A stretch of DNA of 38,710 nt from Betaproteobacteria bacterium (GTDB lineage Bacteria; Pseudomonadota; Gammaproteobacteria; Burkholderiales; SG8-39). Positions 18,828-24,992 of this stretch are shown one piece after another; positions within the stretch are counted from its first letter, which is position 1; the number at the start of each line of letters is the position of its first letter. Under the pieces are notes generated by a model. It saw only the letters and a list, made by a program, of their open reading frames with translations, had not been told where the DNA came from and did not search any database. The DNA lies in the NCBI GenBank assembly GCA_025356085.1, contig JANXUV010000098.1, positions 1-38,710 on the forward strand, written 5' to 3'. The position numbers and the translations under genes are program-made.

Positions 18828-19834
18828 GTGACCACTCGCGCCATGCGCTCGGTGATGCGGCGCACGACGTCGCTGCGCACTTCCCCCACTGCGCGGCGCA
18901 GGGCCTGGCCAAAAGCGTAGCGGTCGGCCGAGCCGTGGCTCTTGATGACGATGCCCTTCAGCCCGAGCAGGCTGGCGCCGTTGTAGTTGCCCGGATCCAT
19001 GCGCGCGCGCAGGGCTTTGAGCACCGGCATTGCGATCAGCGCCGACAGCTTGCGCAGCGGCGTCCGCGAAAACTCCTGGCGCAGGAAACCGACGATCATC
19101 TTGGCGACGCCCTCGGAAGCCTTCAGAACCGAATTGCCGACGAAACCGTCGCAGACCACCACGTCCACCGTGCCCTTGTAGATGTCGTCGGCTTCGACGT
19201 TGCCGTGGAAATTGAGCCCGCTCGAGCGCAGCAGCTCCGCCGCCTGCTTCACCGTGTCATTGCCCTTGATGTCCTCGACGCCGATGTTGAGCAGGCCCAC
19301 GCTCGGACGCTCCTTGTGCTCGACCGCGGACACCAGCATCGCGCCCATCACGCCGAACTGCATCAGCTGCTCCGGGGTGCAATCCACGTTAGCCCCCAGG
19401 TCGAGGATATACGTGTAGCCGCCCTTCGAGTTCGGCACGCCGCTGGCGATTGCCGGCCGGTCGATCGCCGGCAGCGTCTTCAGGACGAACCTTGATATCG
19501 CCATCAGCGCGCCGGTATTGCCTGCGCTGACGCAGGCGTGCGCCTCGCCGCCCTTGACCAGGTTGACCGCCACGCGCATCGACGAATCCTTCTTGAAGCG
19601 CAGCGCCTGCACCGGAGGCTCGTCCATCGCCACCGTCTGGGAGGCGGCATGCACGCGCAACCCCGCGCCGGGCGCGGCGCCGTGCTTGGCAAGCTCCGCT
19701 TCGATGGAGTCGCGCAGACCAACGAGTATCAACTCCACGTCCGCATGCTCGCGCCGGAAGTCGAGGGCGGCCGGCACCGTTACATGGGGGCCGTGGTCGC
19801 CCCCCATGCAATCAACGGCGACGGTGATCGTCAG
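18824..19834 (-). CDS. plsX: Phosphate acyltransferase PlsX, probable CTG start
   Basis: PlsX converts acyl-ACP to acyl-phosphate for PlsY in phospholipid synthesis. The core motifs are present: DCMGGDHGP at the N-terminus, [10 protein letters not shown], and [12 protein letters not shown]. The start is the puzzle. The family needs residues before the MGGDHGP Met (a first strand of T-I-T-V-A-V-D-C type), and these are encoded upstream of ATG 19807. An in-frame TAA lies at 19843-19841, and no ATG, GTG or TTG lies between it and 19807. CTG 19834, which overlaps the rpmF stop as CTGA, is the best candidate; ATC 19828 is an alternative. From CTG the protein is 336 aa. Confidence 0.93.
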   Translation of the reverse strand: MTITVAVDCMGGDHGPHVTVPAALDFRREHADVELILVGLRDSIEAELAKHGAAPGAGLRVHAASQTVAMDEPPVQALRFKKDSSMRVAVNLVKGGEAHACVSAGNTGALMAISRFVLKTLPAIDRPAIASGVPNSKGGYTYILDLGANVDCTPEQLMQFGVMGAMLVSAVEHKERPSVGLLNIGVEDIKGNDTVKQAAELLRSSGLNFHGNVEADDIYKGTVDVVVCDGFVGNSVLKASEGVAKMIVGFLRQEFSRTPLRKLSALIAMPVLKALRARMDPGNYNGASLLGLKGIVIKSHGSADRYAFGQALRRAVGEVRSDVVRRITERMARVVT

Positions 19835-20010
19835 TCGCCTTTACCCTTGGCGACTTTTTTCCCGCGGTAGTAGCCGCTCGGGCTGATGTGATGGCGCAGG
19901 TGCGCCTCGCCGGTGGTCGGCTCCACGGCCAGCGACGGCGTGGTCAGGAAATCGTGCGATCGGTGCATGCCGCGCTTGGACGGCGACTTCTTGTTCTGCT
20001 GGACAGCCAT
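19831..20010 (-). CDS. rpmF: 50S ribosomal protein L32
   Basis: This 59-residue basic protein matches L32 along its length: [20 protein letters not shown], then [20 protein letters not shown]. It lacks the CxxC zinc motifs, so it is the zinc-independent form usual in proteobacteria. The start is ATG 20010; an upstream in-frame ATG would add only two residues. It lies between yceD and plsX, the conserved arrangement that links ribosome supply to membrane synthesis. Confidence 0.98.
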   Translation of the reverse strand: MAVQQNKKSPSKRGMHRSHDFLTTPSLAVEPTTGEAHLRHHISPSGYYRGKKVAKGKGD

Positions 20011-20034
20011 GTGCAACTCCTCAAAATTGAATTA

Positions 20035-20532
20035 TCAGTGCTTGGTACTGCCAATCAATCCGCGCAACCCCGCGAACGGCGTCTGCTTCCTGCCTGCTGC
20101 GTCAGCCGCGCTGCTGGCGCAGGCCGGGTGCCGCGGCGCGATCGGCATCGCCAGCAGCACTTCGTCCTCGACCAGCGCCTGCACCCGCATTTCATTGCCC
20201 GCCAGGATGCTCTCGGGCCCTTCGGCATCGAGCGGCTCGGCGTCCACCTCGAACTGCGTCGCCGCCAACCGCAGCGACACCTCCATATGCAGCGGAAACT
20301 CGAAGGCACCGAGGCAACGCTGGCAGAGCAACTGCAGCGACCCATCGATCTTGAGCCTGAGCACCGGCCGCCCGCGCTCCTCCGGCACACCCCGCAATTC
20401 ATAGCGCAGCGTACCTGCCGTCGAATGCAGTACATCGTGCAAACGCAGGAATTCGGCGACCGGCCATGCTCCTTGCAGCTTCGAACTGCTCTTCGCAAAT
20501 TCGAGGCCGTCGATGACCGGCTGGTGCGACAT
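20035..20532 (-). CDS. yceD: YceD/DUF177 family protein (23S rRNA accumulation)
   Basis: YceD proteins, also called DUF177, always precede rpmF and have been linked to 23S rRNA accumulation in E. coli and plants; the mechanism is unclear. The paired Cys motif LLCQRCLGAFEFP and the C-terminal VEDEVLLAMPIAPRH identify it. The length is 165 aa from ATG 20532, matching the usual M-S-x-x-x-V-I-D start. A strong promoter lies so close to this ATG that the leader would be only a few bases, and no Shine-Dalgarno is present. It is the first gene of the long minus-strand run. Confidence 0.93.
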   Translation of the reverse strand: MSHQPVIDGLEFAKSSSKLQGAWPVAEFLRLHDVLHSTAGTLRYELRGVPEERGRPVLRLKIDGSLQLLCQRCLGAFEFPLHMEVSLRLAATQFEVDAEPLDAEGPESILAGNEMRVQALVEDEVLLAMPIAPRHPACASSAADAAGRKQTPFAGLRGLIGSTKH

Positions 20533-20542
20533 ACTGGGACGA

Positions 20543-20571
20543 ATGGTATCATCCTGAAAAATCTCTGTCAA
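20543..20571 (-). promoter_or_regulatory. Sigma-70 promoter for yceD-rpmF-plsX-fab
   Basis: The minus strand has a perfect -35 TTGACA (20571-20566), a 17-nt spacer and TACCAT (20548-20543, 4 of 6). Only 10 nt separate the -10 box from the yceD ATG, so the expected start point gives a leader of about 3-5 nt. It overlaps the -10 of the divergent yceF promoter. Confidence 0.7.
20544..20552 (+). promoter_or_regulatory. Extended -10 promoter for yceF
   Basis: The plus strand reads TGGTATCAT, 8 of 9 against the extended -10 consensus TGnTATAAT, about 28 bp before the yceF ATG. No -35 is needed for this class. It overlaps the -10 element of the opposing yceD promoter almost completely, so the two promoters should compete for polymerase. 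Confidence 0.55.
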
Positions 20572-20580
20572 AACAAAGCC

Positions 20581-21171
20581 ATGCCATCCACCCGGCGGGT
20601 CGTGCTCGCCTCGACTTCCAAGTATCGGCGGGGCCTGCTGGAGCGGCTGGGGATGCCATTTGAATGCGCCGATCCGCAGGTGGATGAAGCGCCGCAGTCC
20701 GGTGAGGCCCCGCCCGCCACCGCACAACGCCTGGCCGAAGCGAAAGCGCGCGCGGTAGCGATCCGCTTCCCCGACGCTCTGATCATCGGCTCGGACCAGG
20801 TTGCCTCCTGCGACGGCGCGAAGCTCGACAAGCCCGGCAATCATGCCAACGCGGTGCGGCAACTGACGCTGGTCAGCGGCAAGACAGCCAGCTTCGACAC
20901 TGCAGTGGTGCTCTTCGACACCAAATCAAAGGCGCTGTGGACCCGCGTGGTGCCCTGCCGCGTGACCTTTCGGACCCTGGACGCGCAGCAGATCGAACGC
21001 TACCTGCGGCTGGAACAGCCCTACGACTGCGCCGGCAGCGCCAAAGCCGAGGGATTAGGCATCGCGCTGATCGCACGCATCGACACCGAGGATCCGACCG
21101 CGCTCATCGGCCTGCCGCTGATTGCGCTCGGCGAATTGCTGCGCGACGCCGGCTTCGACGTGCTGGGCTGA
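20581..21171 (+). CDS. yceF: Maf-family nucleotide pyrophosphatase, YceF type
   Basis: Maf proteins hydrolyse non-canonical nucleotides; the YceF subgroup prefers 7-methyl-GTP. This one follows YceF rather than YhdE: MPFECADPQVDE, LIIGSDQVA with the catalytic Asp72, CAGSAKAEGLGIAL and DPTALIGLPLIAL. The length is 196 aa. The usual Pro of the ASTSPxRR substrate loop is Lys here (ASTSKYRR). The ATG at 20581 is chosen because it matches the family; no Shine-Dalgarno is evident. It is divergent from yceD and ends in TGATG overlap with the methyltransferase gene. The yceF/yceD neighbourhood is also seen in E. coli. Confidence 0.92.
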   Translation: MPSTRRVVLASTSKYRRGLLERLGMPFECADPQVDEAPQSGEAPPATAQRLAEAKARAVAIRFPDALIIGSDQVASCDGAKLDKPGNHANAVRQLTLVSGKTASFDTAVVLFDTKSKALWTRVVPCRVTFRTLDAQQIERYLRLEQPYDCAGSAKAEGLGIALIARIDTEDPTALIGLPLIALGELLRDAGFDVLG

Positions 21172-21869
21172 TGCCCGGAATCCTTTATGCCATCCCGACG
21201 CCACTTGGCGGCGCGGCTGCGGACGCTTTGCCGGCATCAGCGCTGGCCACCGTCAGGACATTGCGCACTTTTGTAGTCGAGAACGCCAAGACCGCGCGCG
21301 CCTTTCTCAAAGAAATAGAAATGGCTTGTCCGTTGCAGGAATTGAATATCTCAACGATAGATTCCGATTTTTCCCTGGCTGTAAAAGAACTTCAGGAAGG
21401 CCAGTCAATCGGCCTTCTCTCCGAGGCCGGTTGTCCGGCGATCGCCGACCCCGGCGCGGCGCTCGTCGAAGCCGCGCAACTTGCCGGCATCCGCGTGGTG
21501 CCGATGATCGGACCATCGTCGATCGTTCTGGCGCTGATGGCCTCCGGACTGGAGGGCCAGCGCTTCGCGTTCTGCGGCTACCTGCCGCGTGAAGCGGAAC
21601 AACGCAAAAAGAAAATCAAGGAACTCGAAGCGCGTTCGCGCCGCGAGCGCGAGACGCAGATCTTTATCGAAACGCCTTACCGTAACGATGTGCTCCTTGG
21701 CGCCTTGCTTGAAGTGCTTTCTGAAAAAACCAGGCTGTGCGTTGCAACCGGCCTGACGACCCAGACAGAATCCGTCAGGACCAGGTCGGTAAAGGAATGG
21801 AGAAGCAATCAGAAGCCGCTGGGCAAGCGCCCGACGGTGTTCCTGTTGCTCAGCGGAGTCAGCGAATAG
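21171..21869 (+). CDS. Tetrapyrrole-methylase-fold SAM methyltransferase, short RsmI-like
   Basis: This is a 232-residue methyltransferase of the tetrapyrrole methylase superfamily. IPTPLGG near the N-terminus, LLSEAGCPAIADPGAALV (compare RsmI SDAGTPLINDPG), and MIGPSSIVLALMASGL with FCGYLPRE correspond to RsmI. RsmI methylates the ribose of C1402 in 16S rRNA and is about 286 aa. This protein ends after the catalytic domain and lacks the C-terminal extension, so it is probably a paralogue with a different or unknown target. It is translationally coupled to yceF (TGATG). Its end overlaps the convergent peptidase gene by 11 bp. Confidence 0.85.
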   Translation: MPGILYAIPTPLGGAAADALPASALATVRTLRTFVVENAKTARAFLKEIEMACPLQELNISTIDSDFSLAVKELQEGQSIGLLSEAGCPAIADPGAALVEAAQLAGIRVVPMIGPSSIVLALMASGLEGQRFAFCGYLPREAEQRKKKIKELEARSRRERETQIFIETPYRNDVLLGALLEVLSEKTRLCVATGLTTQTESVRTRSVKEWRSNQKPLGKRPTVFLLLSGVSE

Positions 21870-22800
21870 TCAGGCCGGTCTTCGCGGAAAACTCCAGCAG
21901 CGAGCTCATCGCACCGGCGCCGAAGCGGCGCGCGAATTTCTCGGCGATGTTTTCCTTCTGCGTGAAATCGACGACGTCCTCGGCCTTGATGACTTCGCGC
22001 GCGACGTAGTCGAGCCCGCCGATACCGTCCGCCAGACCCAGGTCGACACTCTTGACGCCGCTCCAGATCAGGCCGGAAAACATGTCGGGGGTTTCCTTCA
22101 GCCGCTTGCCGCGGCCTTCCCTCACCGCGGCGATGAACTGGTTGTGGATCTCGGTGATCAGGTCGACCGCGATCTGCTTGTGCGCCGGGTCCTCAGGCAG
22201 GAACGGATCGAGCAGAGCCTTGTTCTTGCCGGCGGTGATCAGCCGGCGCTCGACGCCAAGCTTCTCCATCAGCCCCACCACGCCGAAATTGTCCATGCGC
22301 ACGCCGATCGAGCCGACGATGCTGCCTTTCGCGACATAGATCTTGTCAGCCGCCGCCGCGACGTAGTACCCGCCCGAGGCGCACAGGTCCTCGACCACCG
22401 CGTAGAGGGGAATGTTGGGGTACTTCAGGCGCAACCGCCTCATCTCGTCGTAGATGTTCTGCGCCTGCACCGGGCTGCCGCCCGGCGAGTTGATGCGCAT
22501 CACCACGCCCTGCGTGTTCTTGTCCTCGAAAGCGGATTGCAGCGCGAGCATCACCTTGTCGGCGCTGGATTCGGTGCCCGGCCCGATCACGCCCTGCACT
22601 TCCACCAGCGCGGTGTGCTTGCCGCCCTTCGAATCGCCGCTCCTCCAGTCCACCGCCATCGCGATGACCACCGTCAGGTAAGTGAAGGTCAGCAGTTTCC
22701 AGAAAATGCCCCAGCGCCGCGCGCGACGCTGCTCCTTGAGGGCCTCAGTCGCGAGCTTTTCGATCAGCCCGCGTTCCCACTGTCCGTCGTTGTCAGCCAT
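21859..22800 (-). CDS. sppA: S49-family signal peptide peptidase (SppA-like)
   Basis: This membrane-anchored serine/lysine peptidase is expected to degrade leftover signal peptides. One transmembrane helix lies at about 33-51 after a basic N-terminus. The dyad is Ser142 (LCASGGYYVA) and Lys194 (GKNKALLDPF); their 52-residue spacing equals that of the single-domain Bacillus subtilis SppA (Ser147/Lys199). At 313 aa it is a one-domain form, not the 618-aa duplicated E. coli type. The conserved VVMRINSPGGSP and KGSIVGSIGV are present. Its start overlaps the Rieske gene by 8 bp. Confidence 0.92.
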   Translation of the reverse strand: MADNDGQWERGLIEKLATEALKEQRRARRWGIFWKLLTFTYLTVVIAMAVDWRSGDSKGGKHTALVEVQGVIGPGTESSADKVMLALQSAFEDKNTQGVVMRINSPGGSPVQAQNIYDEMRRLRLKYPNIPLYAVVEDLCASGGYYVAAAADKIYVAKGSIVGSIGVRMDNFGVVGLMEKLGVERRLITAGKNKALLDPFLPEDPAHKQIAVDLITEIHNQFIAAVREGRGKRLKETPDMFSGLIWSGVKSVDLGLADGIGGLDYVAREVIKAEDVVDFTQKENIAEKFARRFGAGAMSSLLEFSAKTGLTIR

Positions 22801-23149
22801 CGTCGATTCCTTTGAAGAACACTTTGCCGTCCCTCTCCTCGACTTGCAGGGGAACGAGCGGCGTGCCGCCGCAGGGTCCGCCGAGGCATTTGCCGCTGTC
22901 GGCTGCGTAGGTCGCGCCGTGGGTCGAGCATATCAAATCGCGTCCGTCGGAGTCGAAGACTTCGCCCTCGCGCCAGTCGAGCTCCATCGGCAAGTGTCCG
23001 CAGCGGTTGAGATAACCGTGCACGCGCCCCTGGAAACGCAGCACGAAGGCCGGCGCGCGCTCGCCGAAGTATTCGACGTCGAAGCGCACCGCCTTGCCGG
23101 AATCCAGCAGGGCCTGTGCGTCGCAGATCAGGCGTTCTTTGTCAGCCAC
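22793..23149 (-). CDS. Rieske [2Fe-2S] domain protein
   Basis: This stand-alone Rieske ferredoxin-like protein has 118 aa. The cluster ligands are Cys50-x-His52 (RCGHLPMEL) and Cys74-x-x-His77 (CSTHGA), spaced as in Rieske folds. There is no transmembrane segment or catalytic domain. It probably carries electrons, but no oxygenase partner is nearby. The start is GTG 23149, inside the HAD gene (22-bp overlap); its end overlaps sppA. Small Rieske proteins between a HAD phosphatase and an S49 peptidase recur in betaproteobacteria as far as I recall, without a known shared function. Confidence 0.88.
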   Translation of the reverse strand: MADKERLICDAQALLDSGKAVRFDVEYFGERAPAFVLRFQGRVHGYLNRCGHLPMELDWREGEVFDSDGRDLICSTHGATYAADSGKCLGGPCGGTPLVPLQVEERDGKVFFKGIDDG

Positions 23150-23787
23150 TGGCGCAGTTCTTCGACGTTGTTGACGCTGGCGCGCGGCTGCCAGGCGCCA
23201 AGCGATGCCAGCGGATGTGCGCCGTACCCGACCGCCACCGCATCCACGCCGGCGGCCTTCGCCATGCCGAGGTCGTGCGAGGTGTCGCCGATCATCAGCA
23301 GGTCACGCGGCTGATGCCCGCTCTCCTGCATGAGTTCGAGCAGCATCGCCGGATGCGGCTTCGAATTGGTTTCGTCGGCGCAGCGGGAACTCGCAAAGTA
23401 CGCCCCCAATCCGGTTACCTGCAATGCATGGTCAAGGCCGCGGCGGCTCTTGCCGGTGGCGACCGCCAGGCGGTGTTCACGCGAACGCAATTCTTCCAGC
23501 ATCTCAGGCACGCCCTCGAACAGCACCATTTCCTCCTGCTGGGTGTGGAAATGCTTGCGGTACAACTCGACGAAATCCTTGTATCTCTCGACCGGCAGCG
23601 ACGGCACGGCGCCGCGCAGCGAATCCTGCAGACCAAGACCGATGACATGGCTCGCGGCCTCGCGCGTCGGCACGGGCAGGCCCATGTCGCGCGCCGCCTC
23701 CTGGATTGCCAGTGCGATGCCGGCCGTCGAATCCATCAGCGTGCCGTCCCAGTCGAAAACGATGAAGGGATAGCGCTTATTCGGCAT
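23128..23787 (-). CDS. HAD-superfamily phosphatase (Gph-like)
   Basis: This is a HAD hydrolase of the phosphoglycolate-phosphatase-like group. Motif I is FDWDGTLMDS (Asp12, Asp14), motif II is the Thr in AVATGKS, the lysine of motif III is in NSKPHPAM, and motif IV is MIGDTSHDLGMA. A helical cap lies between motifs I and II. The length is 219 aa. The substrate is not decidable from sequence; a phosphoglycolate or other small phosphate ester is plausible. It overlaps rluC upstream by 11 bp and the Rieske gene by 22 bp, so all four genes form one transcript. Confidence 0.9.
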   Translation of the reverse strand: MPNKRYPFIVFDWDGTLMDSTAGIALAIQEAARDMGLPVPTREAASHVIGLGLQDSLRGAVPSLPVERYKDFVELYRKHFHTQQEEMVLFEGVPEMLEELRSREHRLAVATGKSRRGLDHALQVTGLGAYFASSRCADETNSKPHPAMLLELMQESGHQPRDLLMIGDTSHDLGMAKAAGVDAVAVGYGAHPLASLGAWQPRASVNNVEELRQWLTKNA

Positions 23788-24718
23788 TTTTGAAATTCGA
23801 GCGGCAAAACGACAGCATATCCTCCGGCAGCGTCGCTTCCAGCCGCAGCTTGTCCTTGCTCGCCGGGTGCACGAACGCGAGCCGGCGCGCGTGCAGGAAA
23901 AGGCGCTTGACGCCCTGCCGCGCGACGGCGCGGTTCAATTCGAAGTCGCCGTACTTGTCGTCGCCCAGCACCGGATGACCGGCGTGCGCCAGGTGGACGC
24001 GGATCTGGTGGGTGCGGCCCGTCATCAGGCGAAGCTGCAGGAAGCTCAATTCGCCTGAACTGCCCAGGACCTTCACCTTGGTGAATGCTTCCATGCCGCC
24101 TTCCTTGACCGCCACCCGCCGCTCCCCTTTCGCGTTCACGTACTTGTGCAGCGCCTCGCGGATATCGAAGTCCTTCTTCGCCGGCACCCCCTTGACCACC
24201 GCCACGTAGATTTTCTCCACCTCGCCTTCGCGCAGCATGCGGTGCAGTTCGACCAGGGCAGTACGTTTTTTTGCCACTACCAGCAAACCCGAAGTGTCGC
24301 GGTCAAGGCGATGCGCCAGTTCCAGCATCTTTGCTTCCGGCCGGGCCGCGCGCAGCGATTCAATGACCCCGTGGCTTACCCCACTGCCGCCGTGGACGGC
24401 GATGCCGGAGGCCTTATCGACCACCAGCAGGGAGGCGTCTTCATATATGACATCCAGGTCCAGCAGGCGCGGCACCGGGCCCGTCTTCGCGGCCGCCACC
24501 CGGACCGGCGGCACCCGGACCTTGTCGCCGACCTTGAGGCGATATTCGGGCTTGACCCGGCCGCTATTGACCCGGACCTCGCCCGAGCGCAGGACCCGGT
24601 AGACGTGGCTTTTGGGAACGCCCTTGAGCTGGCGCAGCAGGAAGTTGTCGATGCGCTGGGCCTCGCTTTCCTCGCCAACTTCAAGCCACGTCACCTTTGG
24701 CTTGCTTAAGTCCTTCAT
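23777..24718 (-). CDS. rluC: 23S rRNA pseudouridine synthase RluC
   Basis: RluC isomerises uridines 955, 2504 and 2580 of 23S rRNA (E. coli numbering). An S4 RNA-binding domain (about 22-75) leads into the synthase domain with the catalytic Asp141 in HRLDRDTSGLL. Later motifs are MTGRTHQIRVHLAHAGHPVLGDDKYGD. The length of 313 aa is normal. It is divergent from rne, the same rluC/rne pairing as in E. coli, and leads the group with HAD, Rieske and sppA. Confidence 0.94.
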   Translation of the reverse strand: MKDLSKPKVTWLEVGEESEAQRIDNFLLRQLKGVPKSHVYRVLRSGEVRVNSGRVKPEYRLKVGDKVRVPPVRVAAAKTGPVPRLLDLDVIYEDASLLVVDKASGIAVHGGSGVSHGVIESLRAARPEAKMLELAHRLDRDTSGLLVVAKKRTALVELHRMLREGEVEKIYVAVVKGVPAKKDFDIREALHKYVNAKGERRVAVKEGGMEAFTKVKVLGSSGELSFLQLRLMTGRTHQIRVHLAHAGHPVLGDDKYGDFELNRAVARQGVKRLFLHARRLAFVHPASKDKLRLEATLPEDMLSFCRSNFKNAE

Positions 24719-24730
24719 TTTTATTATTAT
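24702..24730 (+). promoter_or_regulatory. Candidate sigma-70 promoter of rne
   Basis: TTGCTT (24702-24707), a 17-nt spacer and TATTAT (24725-24730, 5 of 6) form a reasonable promoter inside the 5' end of rluC. Transcription would begin near 24737 and give a leader of about 256 nt. The AT-rich patch at 24718-24730 is the most AT-rich spot nearby and may also serve rluC on the other strand. Confidence 0.5.
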
Positions 24731-24992
24731 CCGTGGTCTGGCCTCGAGTTGCGAGGCACAGGGACCACAAGACGTGTTGGGCTTTGGCCATTGCCACCCA
24801 CGCGCCGGTTCCCTGCAACCCGCCTCCTGTCCGGCCGTGAGCCGGGCCCGAACCAGGGGTTAATCTCGCTCACCGTAAGCAGCGAATGCAGCAGCAATGC
24901 GCGCAGGTGGCTTTTTCTTAGCGGGAAATTCCCACTCGGAGACCAAGACCGACTGAAAAACGGTGCTCCTGCGCGCGCAGGAGAACAATAAA
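24731..24992 (+). promoter_or_regulatory. Structured 5' leader of rne
   Basis: This non-coding stretch of about 260 nt between rluC and rne holds several hairpins. The first has outer arms GTGGTC (24733-24738) and GACCAC (24763-24768) around an inner GCCTCG/CGAGGC stem with loop AGTTG. A second is CCGGC/GCCGG (24831-24845). A U-rich run CTTTTTCTTA at 24911-24920 could be a cleavage site. The last is the palindrome at the ribosome binding site. E. coli rne has a 361-nt leader whose hairpins let RNase E cleave and limit its own message; this leader has the right place and character for the same control, by inference. Confidence 0.6.
24966..24983 (+). promoter_or_regulatory. Palindrome sequestering the rne ribosome binding site
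   Basis: CTCCTGCGCGCGCAGGAG is a perfect 18-nt palindrome. As RNA it folds with a 7-bp stem and GCGC loop, and its 3' arm contains the AGGAG Shine-Dalgarno (24979-24983) that sits 9 nt before the rne GTG start. Closed, it should block initiation. Confidence 0.65.
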
